DNA of 64,000 nt. It comes from Mesobacillus sp. S13. Its GTDB lineage: Bacteria > Bacillota > Bacilli > Bacillales > Cytobacillaceae. Within the stretch, counting starts at the first letter, position 1; every line of letters begins with the position of its first letter. Both the position numbers and the translations under genes were made by a program. The stretch lies in the NCBI RefSeq assembly GCF_020422885.1, contig NZ_CP084622.1, positions 2,251,001 through 2,315,000 on the forward strand. Direction: 5' to 3'. The notes below the pieces were generated by a model that did not search any database, was not told the DNA's origin, and was given only the letters and a program-made list of their open reading frames with translations. This document shows, piece after piece, positions 35,102-44,549 of this stretch.

Positions 35102-35150
35102 AAAAGAGCAGTATTCACGCAATTAAACGTAGACTACTGCTCTTTTATAT
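35102..35150 (+). terminator. Terminator of the ger operon
   Basis: AAAAGAGCAGTA (35102-35113) pairs with TACTGCTCTTTT (35135-35146) across a 21-base loop. It is similar in stem sequence to the hairpin at 25637. Confidence 0.75.
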
Positions 35151-35222
35151 AGGAGAAATAAGCTGAAAATTGGGTATCAGTTAAACAATCCTTATCTATT
35201 CAACTTATTTCTATCGAAACTA

Positions 35223-36218
35223 TTATTTGTGGTTGATCATTTGTGGAGGCTCTTCTGTCCATCCGTTCCTGATCATGATTTTCGCCCCTTTATGGGCATA
35301 TTCAAAAACGTCCTTAGTGAAGATGGACATTTTTATAGGCAGATCATTACGTAAACTAAAAGCCGTGCCAAGGGAGTTGCTTCCCAGGGAAAAACTGCAA
35401 AACAGACTTGTACAATACATCATTAGCTTATCGGAGAATGGAGCGACTTTGGATCGAGTTGCATTTCCTCCAGGAGATTGTGGGACTGGGAGCTCATCCT
35501 GGATCATTAATTCACTTAATTCTTTTATGATTCCTTTGGCCAGTTCCGCACCTTCATGGAAAAACTTCTTGACCTCTTTATCATGCGCGCACTGAGCAAA
35601 TCCCAAGATCATTTGGAGTCCAGTAAGGTTTGATTCAATCCCTTTATGAAGATGTGCCACCTCGATTGTGTTTAATGTCCTTTTCTGTGTCAGCGGGTTA
35701 AGGGTGCTTGCACTTAAGTAATCTTTATTCTTAACAAACTCCACTGACTTAGGCATTGAAACGAAAGGAGTCCTGACAAGAAGCCCTTTCTCAAGCAGAT
35801 ATTGGGAGCAAATCCTGAAATACTTCTGGGTAAGGGCAGTAAGGTCTTCAAAAAGAATATTTATATCTTCCCTGAACGTCATAGTCAGGTTTAAGGCATG
35901 AAGTCCCATGCTGATTTGCTTTAATAGTCGGACAAACATAATATCAAAACCGTTGTCATAAAGCTTTGGAACATCTTTATTTACATCCTGTGCGGTGTAG
36001 CCAACCGGAATGACGGCACCTTCCTGTTCATAAATAGCAATGATTTTACCAACATAAATCTCAAGATCACTATGTAAATTTGTCATGATTTCTTTAGCTT
36101 TCTCATCATCGGCTTTTTCGATAAAATACTCTAACATTCTTAAGATCATCGTTTTCTCCTGATAAGTGAGCCAAAGTGTCCCTATTTCAGAAGAAGTGAT
36201 CTGCGGTTTTTCTGGCAT
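35223..36218 (-). CDS. DUF3231 family protein (two ferritin-like helical repeats)
   Basis: 331 residues that divide into two similar helical halves. Each begins with LT/SSEIGTLWLTYQEKTMILRMLEYFIEKADDEKAKEI-type (first half) and TLNTIEVAHLHKGIESNLTGLQMILGFAQCAHDKEVKKFF-type (second half) sequence, the DUF3231 pattern, related to CotF-like spore coat helical bundles. Function is unproven; such genes are frequent in spore formers. It is read towards the ger operon and shares the spacer terminator region at 35100-35150. Confidence 0.83.
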   Translation of the reverse strand: MPEKPQITSSEIGTLWLTYQEKTMILRMLEYFIEKADDEKAKEIMTNLHSDLEIYVGKIIAIYEQEGAVIPVGYTAQDVNKDVPKLYDNGFDIMFVRLLKQISMGLHALNLTMTFREDINILFEDLTALTQKYFRICSQYLLEKGLLVRTPFVSMPKSVEFVKNKDYLSASTLNPLTQKRTLNTIEVAHLHKGIESNLTGLQMILGFAQCAHDKEVKKFFHEGAELAKGIIKELSELMIQDELPVPQSPGGNATRSKVAPFSDKLMMYCTSLFCSFSLGSNSLGTAFSLRNDLPIKMSIFTKDVFEYAHKGAKIMIRNGWTEEPPQMINHK

Positions 36219-36432
36219 TTGCGGTCCTCCGGGAAGTTTTTATTCTTAGGGTGTGCAAAATAGTCCATTTTATTCTGGATTCTGTAGTGCCGAGGACCTT
36301 TAGGTTTTTGGCGGGTCGGAACTGTCTGTATGTGGTTATTGTCCTTACTGCGATGTTGTGAAATAAACAATCTTGAAATTATTTCATGCGATCCAACTCA
36401 AAGATACAACTCTGTATTCATCAGTCCTCATA

Positions 36433-36465
36433 GAAAAAGCTAACCCAGGTATGCGGGTTAGCTTT
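36433..36465 (-). terminator. Terminator of the KinB-like gene
   Basis: AAAAAGCTAACCC / GGGTTAGCTTTTT, 13-bp perfect stem with 7-base loop; T's on both outer sides make it bidirectional. It lies directly after the kinase stop. Confidence 0.9.
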
Positions 36466-36482
36466 TTCCTCCTAATCTCAGT

Positions 36483-37730
36483 TCACTGAAATGTGTTTAG
36501 TTTAATGGTAAAAGCAGTACCTTTTCCTAGTTTACTTTGAACTGAAATAGTGCCGCCCATACTTTCTATGATTCTATATACCAGCATTAAACCGAGACCT
36601 GTGCCGTTTTTTCCTTTCGTTGTATAATAGGGCATTCCTAAACGAGTCATTTGGTCTTGCTCCATTCCTACACCTGTATCGCTTATGATAAGCTCAACCA
36701 TGGAGTTATTTACATGTAATGCTTGAAAAGTAAGCTTTCCGCCATTGGGCATCGCCTCTACAGCATTTTTGGTTAAATTGACAATACATTGCTGGAATTT
36801 TTCTTGATTAGCATTTAATTGAAACGGTATCAAGTCTGTTTCTATTTCAATACAATTCATGTTTGCTAACGGCTGGATGACATTAATAGCTCTTTCTATT
36901 TCCAAATGACCCTCAAATATCTGTACTGCTTGGACTGTAGGCTTGGCATAGGTCAAATAATCCGAAATGATTTTCTCAGCACGATTGAGCTCATCTAAGG
37001 AAATCGTTAGGAACTGATTTTTTTTATCAGCTGATATATCAGGTGTTTCCTTTAGCATTTGCAGCATCCCTTTTATGGTTGTCATTGGGTTCCTTACTTC
37101 ATGACTTATTGATGCGGCCAATTGAGAAACAACCTCCATCTTTTCAGAACGAATAAACTGCTCACGCAAAAAAGAAAATTCCCGGATACTCTCAACTAAG
37201 TAAACTAAAATAAATAATGACAGGATCACAGTAAACCCAAACCCTATCCAATAGTCCGGCTGGAGTGTAAAACCAAATAGGATATAGGGTGACACAAATA
37301 CTACTATAGTTGAGAGGATCCCTAAGACCACTACTAGTTTTAACTTGTCTTTCGCCGCCAATAAGTTAAATCTTTTATAAACAGCTAGAATTAACATGGA
37401 ATTTAAAAGAGTTATCATGATCGTGGTAATACTTCCATCACCACCGAATAAAAGTCGGAATCCCACGGCAATCAGACTATAAATCATCAACGGAACTGGC
37501 CCGCCATATAAACCCCCAATGAAAATTGGAACACCTCGTAAATCAAACACAAAATCTTCATTTAAATGAATAGGAAAGGTAATACATAAAATAATCGCAA
37601 TACAAAAGAATAATATAGTAAGCCACTTTTTCACCTTGATCCCTTTCTGTTCTAAAAACATTGGTAAAAAAGAACAAAACCCAATAATGAATAATAGATT
37701 TAATAATAAGTCCTTAACCACCTGGATCAA
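36483..37730 (-). CDS. Membrane sensor histidine kinase, KinB-like (5TMR-LYT type)
   Basis: About 415 residues. The N-terminal 190 hold five to six helices with the 5TMR-LYT features FVFDLRGVPIFIGGLYGGPVPLMIYS and FRLLFGGDG. HisKA follows with SISHEVRNPMTTIKGML (His about 210), then NLTKNAVEAMPNGG, ISDTGVGM and GTGLGLMLVYRIIES. KinB of B. subtilis has this layout and feeds the sporulation phosphorelay. I place the start at TTG 37730 just after GGGGGAATCACTA; the frame extends to TTG 37745. No response regulator or kbaA-like gene adjoins it. Confidence 0.88.
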   Translation of the reverse strand: MIQVVKDLLLNLLFIIGFCSFLPMFLEQKGIKVKKWLTILFFCIAIILCITFPIHLNEDFVFDLRGVPIFIGGLYGGPVPLMIYSLIAVGFRLLFGGDGSITTIMITLLNSMLILAVYKRFNLLAAKDKLKLVVVLGILSTIVVFVSPYILFGFTLQPDYWIGFGFTVILSLFILVYLVESIREFSFLREQFIRSEKMEVVSQLAASISHEVRNPMTTIKGMLQMLKETPDISADKKNQFLTISLDELNRAEKIISDYLTYAKPTVQAVQIFEGHLEIERAINVIQPLANMNCIEIETDLIPFQLNANQEKFQQCIVNLTKNAVEAMPNGGKLTFQALHVNNSMVELIISDTGVGMEQDQMTRLGMPYYTTKGKNGTGLGLMLVYRIIESMGGTISVQSKLGKGTAFTIKLNTFQ

Positions 37731-37745
37731 TAGTGATTCCCCCAA

Positions 37746-38045
37746 AATATGATAGTACTATCATACTGCATTTAGTGTTCCTTTTATAGGTTGAATTTAG
37801 GAGTTTAGCCAGTTAGTTACAGGTGAAAAAGGGAAATCTTAATGCGATGAATTATATTAAAGTTGAAAGTGATGCCTGGCATGAACAGAAGTCTGAATAC
37901 ACCATCTGAAAAGAGGAAGATCAACAAGTTTTTAAGATAGGAAAATAGTCTAGAACAAGGAATTAGAAAAAGGAATAATCAGGTTCAAGGAGAAATAAAT
38001 TCAACTTATAGAGAAGAAAATACAGATTTTAAAAAGGGGGAGCAT
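37746..38045. other. Gene-free spacer
   Basis: Contains the KinB-like promoter region and then A-rich sequence. A possible -10 (TATGATAGTACTATCATA dyad near 37747-37765) resembles a palindromic operator. Nothing else is recognisable. Confidence 0.4.
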
Positions 38046-38222
38046 ATGAAAGAAAGAAAAGAAAAAAGAATTAAAGTTCCTGTTGGTTCTAAGAGTGCTG
38101 TTACTTTTGGTTCTGCTTTGGCCATTTCAATATCATGGAGTATCCATCATTCCGTTTTATGGGCAATCATTCACGGATTCTTTAGTTGGTTATATGTCAT
38201 ATATTATGTTTTGACCAGGTAA
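38046..38222 (+). CDS. Conserved small membrane protein (58 residues)
   Basis: AAAAAGGGGGAGC precedes the ATG by six bases. The product is a basic N-terminus (MKERKEKRIKVPVGSKSAV) followed by hydrophobic helices (FGSALAIS, ALW-like VLWAIIHGFFSWLYVIYYVL) and a TR end. This resembles a short, widely conserved Bacillus protein that I know only as hypothetical. The excellent ribosome site and the strong terminator downstream support a real gene. Confidence 0.75.
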   Translation: MKERKEKRIKVPVGSKSAVTFGSALAISISWSIHHSVLWAIIHGFFSWLYVIYYVLTR

Positions 38223-38282
38223 GAAGTCAGGGTAATTATCTTAATTATTTTACGGATTCTGCTCGATTTATAGTGTTAATTA

Positions 38283-38340
38283 GACCAAAGAATACAAGTG
38301 CTTTTTCCCTACTTGTATATCTTTGGTTCTTTCTTTTTTT
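38283..38340 (+). terminator. Terminator of the small membrane protein gene
   Basis: GACCAAAGAATACAAGT pairs with ACTTGTATATCTTTGGTTC across a pyrimidine-rich loop, then TTTCTTTTTTT. Confidence 0.85.
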
Positions 38341-38489
38341 GAAGGAGTGTTCATTTCATTGATTTAATGAAAAACCACTCTGAGAGTCCTTCAATATCTT
38401 AGTTGGACTGATAAATACCCGGCTGTTTTTATCAATTTGTGAAAAGGGTATACAACCAAGAACAGCTTCAAAAGAAAGAGGGGAAATTG

Positions 38490-40178
38490 ATGTCCAATTC
38501 TAATGTAATCCAGACGACGTTGAGAGGGAAGGAGCTTTTGTCGAATCCATTTTTGAATAAAGGTACAGCTTTTACTAAGCAGGAACGTGAGGAGCTAGGA
38601 CTGGAAGGGTTATTGCCGCCTCAGGTGCTAACGCTCGATGAACAGGTAAAAAGGATGTATGAGCAGTATTCGATCAGGACCACCAATTTATTTAAAAATG
38701 GAGTCCTTTATGACTTGTATAACAGGAATGTAGTCCTGTTTTACCGATTGCTTAAGGATCATTTAAGTGAAATGCTTCCTATTGTCTATACTCCTACTGT
38801 CGGGGAGGCAATCGAGCAATATTCACAAGTATATCGCCGTCCAGGTGGATTGTATTTATCGATTGACGACCAAGAGGGGATTGAAACAGCGTTTAAGAAC
38901 CTCGGGCATGCCAAAAATGACATTGACTTGATTGTCGTTACCGATTCTGAAAGCATTCTCGGCATTGGAGACCAGGGGATTGGCGGCATCAATATCTCGA
39001 TTGGTAAGTTAGCCGTTTACACAGCAGCTGCAGGGATTAATCCTAGCCGTGTATTGCCGGTTGTGCTGGATGTGGGAACAAACAACAAGGCTTTGGCGGA
39101 CGATCCGTTTTACATCGGAAACGAGTTCCCGCGTGTCCGAGGAGAGCGTTATGATGAGTTCATTGATGAGTTTGTCTCGACAGCGAGAAAATTTCATCCA
39201 GATGTCCTGCTTCACTGGGAAGACCTTGGCAATGTGAATGCCCGTAAGATCATGAAGAAGTATGGAGATAAGATTCTCACCTTTAATGATGATATCCAGG
39301 GAACCGGAGCTGTCACGCTAGCGGCTATTAAGTCAGCCTTGAAGATGACCGGGGGTTCATTGAAGGAGCAACGGATTGTTGTCTTTGGTCCAGGCGCTGC
39401 TGGAATTGGCAATGCTGATCAGATGGTGGATGCCATGGTTTCTGAAGGATTATCGAAGGATGAAGCTTATGACCAGTTCTGGCCAGTGGATTTCAGAGGC
39501 CTTTTGACGGAAGAACATGGAGATGTCTTGGATTTTCAAAAGCCTTATGTCCGCGGAGTTCAAGAAGTGGAAGGCTGGGAACGAAATGACGGAGGCATCA
39601 TTCCATTAATGGAAGTGGTCAAAAGAGTGAAACCGACAATACTGATCGGTACATCTGGACAAGCAGGAGCCTTCTCGGAGGAAATCATCAAAGAGATGGC
39701 AAAGCATACAAATCGCCCAATCATCATGCCGATGTCCAACCCGACACCACTTGCAGAGGCAGTCCCAGCAGATTTGATTCAATGGACGGAAGGACGGGCA
39801 CTGGTTGCAACGGGAAGCCCTTTTGAGGATGTAGAACACAATGGAGTTTCCTATGAAATCGGCCAGGCTAACAATGCCTTTATTTTTCCGGGACTTGGGC
39901 TCGGAGCCATTGTGGCAAAAGCAAAAATCATTTCAAAAGGTATGTTCACCGCAGCTGCAGACGCTGTTGCCGACATGTGCTGCAATGATAAGCCTGGCGC
40001 ATCCCTACTTCCTAACATCAATACATTGCAGGAAGTTTCTGAAAAGGTGGCAATGGCAGTCATTCATGCTGCTATCAAGGAGGGGGTTGCTCAGGCAGAT
40101 ATGCATGATGTCCAAAAGGCAGTGGCAGATGCTATGTGGAAACCGGTGTATAAAGAGATTAGAAGCATTAAAATTTAA
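38490..40178 (+). CDS. maeA: NAD-dependent malic enzyme
   Basis: 562 residues from ATG 38490 (RBS AGAGGGGAAATTG); the open frame extends upstream without support. It belongs to the long, eukaryotic-like malic enzyme group: [65 protein letters not shown] and MPMSNPTP. It oxidatively decarboxylates malate to pyruvate. Close to B. subtilis MaeA (YwkA)/MalS. Stand-alone; no adjacent malate regulator is seen. Confidence 0.95.
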   Translation: MSNSNVIQTTLRGKELLSNPFLNKGTAFTKQEREELGLEGLLPPQVLTLDEQVKRMYEQYSIRTTNLFKNGVLYDLYNRNVVLFYRLLKDHLSEMLPIVYTPTVGEAIEQYSQVYRRPGGLYLSIDDQEGIETAFKNLGHAKNDIDLIVVTDSESILGIGDQGIGGINISIGKLAVYTAAAGINPSRVLPVVLDVGTNNKALADDPFYIGNEFPRVRGERYDEFIDEFVSTARKFHPDVLLHWEDLGNVNARKIMKKYGDKILTFNDDIQGTGAVTLAAIKSALKMTGGSLKEQRIVVFGPGAAGIGNADQMVDAMVSEGLSKDEAYDQFWPVDFRGLLTEEHGDVLDFQKPYVRGVQEVEGWERNDGGIIPLMEVVKRVKPTILIGTSGQAGAFSEEIIKEMAKHTNRPIIMPMSNPTPLAEAVPADLIQWTEGRALVATGSPFEDVEHNGVSYEIGQANNAFIFPGLGLGAIVAKAKIISKGMFTAAADAVADMCCNDKPGASLLPNINTLQEVSEKVAMAVIHAAIKEGVAQADMHDVQKAVADAMWKPVYKEIRSIKI

Positions 40179-40191
40179 TGGTGGATCATAA

Positions 40192-40219
40192 GAGCACAGG
40201 GTGGTAACCCTGTGCTCTA
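40192..40219. terminator. Terminator between maeA and the convergent ktrC-like gene
   Basis: AGAGCACAGGG / CCCTGTGCTCT, 11-bp perfect stem with 6-base loop; a TTTTT follows nine bases later. Confidence 0.75.
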
Positions 40220-40242
40220 TCCGGTTTTTAGATGTTTAAAAA

Positions 40243-40899
40243 CTAAACACCTTTGTCTTCAAATGCATGAATTTCATTATTATTACCTAACACGATGAGG
40301 ATATCATCAGTGCAGATGACTTCTTCAGCTGAGGGGGAGACAATAAATTCTTCTCCGCGCTGGATCCCGATGATCGTACATCCGTAATTGGCACTTACAT
40401 TCAGTTCATTTAATGTTTTGTCAGTTACTTTTTTTGTAGAGACGATTTCTGCAATGCTGTGGTTCTTGGAAAGCTCAATGAAATCAATAATCTTATCAGA
40501 AGTAACATGGTGGGCGATTCTCTTAGCCATTTCCCTTTCAGGGTGAATGACGCGATCGGCTCCGATTTTTACTAAGACCTTTTGATGGTTCTCACTTAAT
40601 GCTTTCACCCATATTTGTTTGACACCCAAGTCCTTTAGCAGCAATGTGGTGAGGATACTAGCTTCAATATTACCGCCGAAGGATACAATGACAAGGTCGA
40701 AATTTTTGAGACCCAATGATTTCAGATTACTTTCACTAATGGCATTGGCCACAACAGCATGTGTAGCAAATTTGCTATACCTGTTCACTCTTTCCTCATT
40801 CACATCGACGGCCAGAACCTCGAATCCAAGATGATGAAATTCCTCGACAAGGCTTCCGCCAAAGCGGCCAAGACCTATCACAGCAAATAACTTTCTCAT
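40243..40899 (-). CDS. ktrC: Potassium channel RCK subunit (KtrC/KtrA-like)
   Basis: 218 residues. RCK_N begins FAVIGLGRFGGSLVEEFHHLGFEVLAVDVNEERV (nucleotide-binding GxGxxG and acidic residue), and RCK_C starts near residue 140 (IAEIVSTKKVTDKTLNELNV). This cytosolic ring gates a Ktr K+ channel and binds ATP/ADP and c-di-AMP in relatives. The membrane partner KtrD/KtrB is not adjacent, as for ktrC in B. subtilis. KtrC versus KtrA cannot be decided firmly. Confidence 0.9.
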   Translation of the reverse strand: MRKLFAVIGLGRFGGSLVEEFHHLGFEVLAVDVNEERVNRYSKFATHAVVANAISESNLKSLGLKNFDLVIVSFGGNIEASILTTLLLKDLGVKQIWVKALSENHQKVLVKIGADRVIHPEREMAKRIAHHVTSDKIIDFIELSKNHSIAEIVSTKKVTDKTLNELNVSANYGCTIIGIQRGEEFIVSPSAEEVICTDDILIVLGNNNEIHAFEDKGV

Positions 40900-40928
40900 T
40901 ATGTATTTCCTCCTGATTACAAAAAATC

Positions 40929-41420
40929 TTAATACGTCAATTCTTGATATTGTTTTTTAATAAAATGAAAGAAAATGATCAGTAAGATGGCTGCTGCTGG
41001 GTAAACGGGGATGGAATACAAGAGCTTCCAGCCTGTATAAATTAAGGCTTTATTTTTCACACAAATCCATTCATATAATAACGAAAATCCTGTCCATCCT
41101 ATAATATAGAAAACAGTTTTTTTACCGTGTAATTCAAACTTATCGTAAAAATAAAGAAATACTAAGGAAGCACAAGGGTACATGAATAAATGGAACAATG
41201 CTCCGGAAAGTTCGTATGTTGGATTATCACCGAAATAGTAGGCCGTAAAAGGGGTAGCAATTAAAAAATAGTCAATGGATGAAACAAGAAATATGTTATA
41301 CATCCAGATAAGCAGGACAATCACTGGCCGGAAGTATTTTCGGATGGGCCAGAATGTTAATAATGCTGCAACGGAAGAGATCAGAAAGAACCATTCGTTC
41401 CAATCGTATTTTACATTCAT
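40929..41420 (-). CDS. CBO0543-type integral membrane protein
   Basis: 163 residues, about five helices, with FWPIRKYFRPVIVLLIWMYNIFLVSSIDYFL at the N-terminal side and WTGFSLLYEWICVKNKALIYTGWKLLYSIPVYP. These match the CBO0543 family, which is widespread in spore formers and of unknown function. The start overlaps the upstream membrane protein gene as ATGA, so the two act together. Confidence 0.75.
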   Translation of the reverse strand: MNVKYDWNEWFFLISSVAALLTFWPIRKYFRPVIVLLIWMYNIFLVSSIDYFLIATPFTAYYFGDNPTYELSGALFHLFMYPCASLVFLYFYDKFELHGKKTVFYIIGWTGFSLLYEWICVKNKALIYTGWKLLYSIPVYPAAAILLIIFFHFIKKQYQELTY

Positions 41421-41890
41421 TTGTCATGGCCTCCTTTAAAAAGTAGAATGCGGTATCCGTTCATAAAGCCAATCAGTAAGATGAGAGCTCCAAACCATAC
41501 GGAAGGTGACCACCAAAACTGCCAATTCACATGAATCAATACACCTAAAAAATGGTTTATCCATTCAACACCTGTTAATATTGCTATAAACAAAATCATT
41601 AAAAAGCCCTTTTTGGACCATGTATCCGTGACCAAATAATAATCTAAAAATAGAAGCATGATCACTGGGTAAAGGTTGATTCGACTAATAAAATGAGATA
41701 TTTCAAGCGGCAAAATTTCAGGAATGCGCAGAGTTTTAAAATTCATGTAACAAAGGGCAGAGAAATTTTGAGTAATGTAAGAAGCAAGAAACCAATAAGC
41801 CGTGATTTCTAGAATGTGGAGGTTTTTCTTTTTCTTTATGAAAAAAAGTAAAGCGAAACCGTTTAATAAGAGATAAATGAACAATACCAT
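41417..41890 (-). CDS. Integral membrane protein, partner of the CBO0543-type gene
   Basis: 157 residues with five hydrophobic segments. Its first helix is followed by KKKKNLHILEITAYWF; motifs FLDYYLVTDTWSKKG and GVEWINHFLGVLIHVNWQ recall the same family as the downstream protein, so it may be a diverged paralogue. Function unknown. It is the first gene of a two-gene operon. Confidence 0.65.
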   Translation of the reverse strand: MVLFIYLLLNGFALLFFIKKKKNLHILEITAYWFLASYITQNFSALCYMNFKTLRIPEILPLEISHFISRINLYPVIMLLFLDYYLVTDTWSKKGFLMILFIAILTGVEWINHFLGVLIHVNWQFWWSPSVWFGALILLIGFMNGYRILLFKGGHDK

Positions 41891-42106
41891 ATAGAATCTC
41901 CTTATTTACCTATTCCCTTTTGCTTGGCCAAAAGGCCTTTTCTCGATTGAGGAGGGAGTCCTCTGCATTATGACTTATTGTCACCAAGAATCATTCAAAT
42001 ATGTTTCTCTCTAACTGTTATTTGAAGTATGGATGAAAGTAAATGTTCCCTAACGATATAGTGTGTTAAAATAAGAATATACGTTCGTGTCATAGAGGTG
42101 TTTATT

Positions 42107-42688
42107 TTGCTGGAAAACAAAGAAGATATAATAAAGTTAATTCAATCAGACGAAAATATGATGAAGATCATCCATACAGCAGCCACACTTGACTTGCCGG
42201 ATTGGTGGATCTGCGCTGGTTTTTTGCGTTCGAAAATCTGGGACACATTGCATGGATTTAAGGAGCGGACAATGACTCCAGATGTTGATGTGATATACTT
42301 TGATTCCGCAAATCTTGATGAAGAGTATGAAAAGAAACTGGAAACTGAGTTGAAGAGCCATATGCCTGAGATTCCCTGGTCTGTGAAAAATCAGGCAAGG
42401 ATGCACGTTGTCAATCAAATTCCGCCTTATAAATCTTCGGAAGACGCCATTTCGAAATTCCCTGAAACGGCTACGGCACTAGGTGTGAAGCTGGATAGGG
42501 AAAGCAGGCTTGTCCTAACGGCACCATTCGGACTGGAAGATGTCCTCCATATGGAGTTGAAGCCGACTCCATTTTTTACAGAGACGAGAGAACGTGCTGC
42601 CATTTACGAGGAGCGGCTGCTCAAGAAAAATTGGACAGCTAAATGGCCGATGGTGAAAGTACATCATGTAATCCTACTCTCCCGGTAA
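42107..42688 (+). CDS. Nucleotidyltransferase family protein (DUF925/PF06042 type)
   Basis: About 193 residues. LDLPDWWICAGFLRSKIWDTLHG, then TPDVDVIYFD (acidic pair), WSVKNQARMHV and PYKSSEDAISKFPETATALGV, are the family's standard blocks. A minimal nucleotidyltransferase fold is inferred; activity is not known. Start TTG 42107 is about eight bases after GAGGTG; the frame opens at GTG 42098. The 3' end overlaps the convergent gene by 15 bases with no terminator between. Confidence 0.85.
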   Translation: MLENKEDIIKLIQSDENMMKIIHTAATLDLPDWWICAGFLRSKIWDTLHGFKERTMTPDVDVIYFDSANLDEEYEKKLETELKSHMPEIPWSVKNQARMHVVNQIPPYKSSEDAISKFPETATALGVKLDRESRLVLTAPFGLEDVLHMELKPTPFFTETRERAAIYEERLLKKNWTAKWPMVKVHHVILLSR

Positions 42689-43471
42689 GAATCCCAGCTC
42701 GAATAGCTCCGCAAAGTACACTTCCTGAAACTTCTTATTCAGAATCCCTGTATAATAGGCGAGCGGATTTTTAACTTTTATATTTGTTTTCATTTTTCGG
42801 ATGAGCTGCTTAAAAGAATCCATAGAGACGGACAGTATGGTGTCTGTTTCGTTTTCCTGGTTGTTTTTGTAGGCGGCGATTGCCGTCATTCTCCAAAATT
42901 CCTCGATTGTCTTTGCATCTGGAAAGAAGTACTTAGCCAACTCGACAAATGGCTTTGGAATCCGGTCGCTTACAAAAAGGTGGCCTGCAGGCTCCTTGGT
43001 GTTGGATATTTCTTCACGTTTATTATTCTTAATAGTTTTAGTTTCAGAAAGAATAATAGTTTTATTATGGTGGTTCATTTTTTCCTTCTTAGGTGGTTCA
43101 CCATTGGGAAAACGATTAAAAACGTATAGATTGCTGGACTGTGAGCCATTTTTTCGTTCTGTTTCATGTACAGTGATAATTCCAAGATTGCTTGCCTTGA
43201 TGATCATTCTTTTAAAAGTGGAACGGGAAATGCCTAGCTCATTGTACTCCTCATGAATTGCCTTCAGCACCGTACCGATTTTCGCATTGCTGACACCAGG
43301 AATTTTAGCAGCAAAGCGGGCAAGCCTTTTTAGTCCAACCAATTCGCCCTTTGAAAAATCATACTTGTGGATAGCCAGCCACATCTCCAAATGACGATTG
43401 AACTCCTCCAGCGAACCGAACTGCGAATACCCCTCAAACCCCTCAATGACCCCAGATTTAATTGTCATCAT
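42674..43471 (-). CDS. Winged-helix DNA-binding protein of unknown role
   Basis: About 265 residues from ATG 43471 (RBS AAAGGGCGG). The N-terminal half, with FNRHLEMWLAIHKYDFSKGELVGLKRLARFAAKIPGV, looks like a replication-initiator or primosomal winged helix, followed by ISRSTFKRMIIKASNLGIITVHETERKNGSQSSNLYVFNRFP, a second DNA-binding-like region. A hydrophilic linker leads to a C-terminal helical domain. Conserved in Bacillus to my memory, but with no assigned function; a DnaD-like or plasmid-derived origin is possible. Confidence 0.6.
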   Translation of the reverse strand: MMTIKSGVIEGFEGYSQFGSLEEFNRHLEMWLAIHKYDFSKGELVGLKRLARFAAKIPGVSNAKIGTVLKAIHEEYNELGISRSTFKRMIIKASNLGIITVHETERKNGSQSSNLYVFNRFPNGEPPKKEKMNHHNKTIILSETKTIKNNKREEISNTKEPAGHLFVSDRIPKPFVELAKYFFPDAKTIEEFWRMTAIAAYKNNQENETDTILSVSMDSFKQLIRKMKTNIKVKNPLAYYTGILNKKFQEVYFAELFELGFLPGE

Positions 43472-43635
43472 TTTGCACCGCCCTTTCACTGTCTATATAT
43501 AGCTGGGCAGGCAAAAAGGACAGGGTGGGTAGGGGGATATTGTGGCAGTATTGTGACAGAACGAAGATTGTTGTACGTGAAAATCGTCAAGTCTTTTTTA
43601 AAATTATAATAGTACCAAAAATGAGGTGAAGCCTC

Positions 43636-43849
43636 TTGGATAAACAAATAATGGAACAATTTACAGAGTAGAGAAAAGAAATTAAGGAAATCAAAGAATG
43701 CTCAACTTAATCGAAAGAGAGCAAATGGGGGGATATTTGAAGATACCAATATGAGGACAAAATCGGAACTGGAATATTTGAATCATAGAATATTACAAAT
43801 GGATAAGAGAATATACTTCTTGGAAAAGCAATCCATTTATGGACAATAG
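43636..43849 (+). pseudogene. Decayed small coiled-coil protein gene
   Basis: TTG 43636 (after AGGTGAAGCC) begins MDKQIMEQFTE, then a TAG. The same frame goes on RKEIKEIKE. A second frame continues MLNLIEREQMGG from 43698, and a third MRTKSELEYLNHRILQMD and KRIYFLEKQSIYGQ to a TAG at 43847-43849. The three pieces in order make a typical short coiled-coil protein, so one nonsense and two frameshift lesions are visible. Confidence 0.6.
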
Positions 43850-43965
43850 GAACCCATAAATGTTCATTCAGTTTTAAATAAGCTTTCTCCTTAGCTTTCT
43901 CCTTAAGCATATACGCCCCGGAAGACGCTTGCAGAACCCAATCACGTCTTGTAATGGTGATTATA

Positions 43966-44188
43966 AATGAAGTTATGATAAGCCAGGAGTTGGTCAAAAC
44001 CAGGAAGCTTTCTATTGAAGTTGTCCAAAGTAGCCCCGGGTTCTGACAGCTTTTCAACGATTACCTTCAAAGCTGTCAGAAGTAGCCCCAAGTTTGGACA
44101 AAACTAGGAAGATTTCTATCAAAGTTGTCAGAAGGAGCTCCTGGGTCTGTCAAAATCAGTAGAAATTCAATAAAAGTTGTCCGAAGCC
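43966..44188. repeat. Tandem array B, 52-base unit, about four copies
   Basis: Copies start AAGYTGTC at 44018, 44070, 44122 and 44174, exactly 52 apart, with a degraded copy from 43966. Around the second copy TTCTGACAGCTTT (44041-44053) and AAAGCTGTCAGAA (44069-44081) form a perfect 13-bp stem. It shares AAGYTGTC and, 27 bases later, GACAG-type motifs with array C. The other spacer bases 43490-43965 hold only the decayed gene. Confidence 0.9.
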
Positions 44189-44208
44189 TCATATCAAGAA
44201 CTATAGGG

Positions 44209-44397
44209 TCATTTAAGTAACTTCCCCGGATTTTTCACCTTGATTGAAACAACTTCTCCGCAATCCAAGCAAACTGTATAAACCCTTTCAGATCCGATAG
44301 ACATTTTTTTATCAACTGGCCTTAGATTAATATAATCCATCGCCTGGACGAAAGAGTTTCCTCCGCAACTTTGGCATTTCATTTCTTTATTACTCAT
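44209..44397 (-). CDS. Small zinc-ribbon protein
   Basis: 62 residues with two knuckles, CQSCGG near the N-terminus and CLDCGE in the second half, which would bind one zinc. The rest (AMDYINLRPVDKKM, VVSIKVKNPGKLLK) shows no other motif. Function unknown; similar proteins occur as stand-alone genes in Bacillus. RBS is GAAAGGGGATG, with array B directly downstream. Confidence 0.75.
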   Translation of the reverse strand: MSNKEMKCQSCGGNSFVQAMDYINLRPVDKKMSIGSERVYTVCLDCGEVVSIKVKNPGKLLK

Positions 44398-44549
44398 AAA
44401 TTACATCCCCTTTCTATATATTGCTAATACGATTCTAATGTGCAGAGGTTTCAACTTTTAACGAGAAAAGGGATTGCTTATCATTTAAGGAGGATATTCG
44501 CTCTCTTTGTTGAATTAATCTTCTATTGATTGTAAAGGGGATATTCTCA

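Noticed and set aside
43707..44057. A 116-residue minus-strand frame over the relic and array B
   Set aside because: It covers a plus-strand pseudogene and tandem repeats, with no ribosome site or family resemblance.
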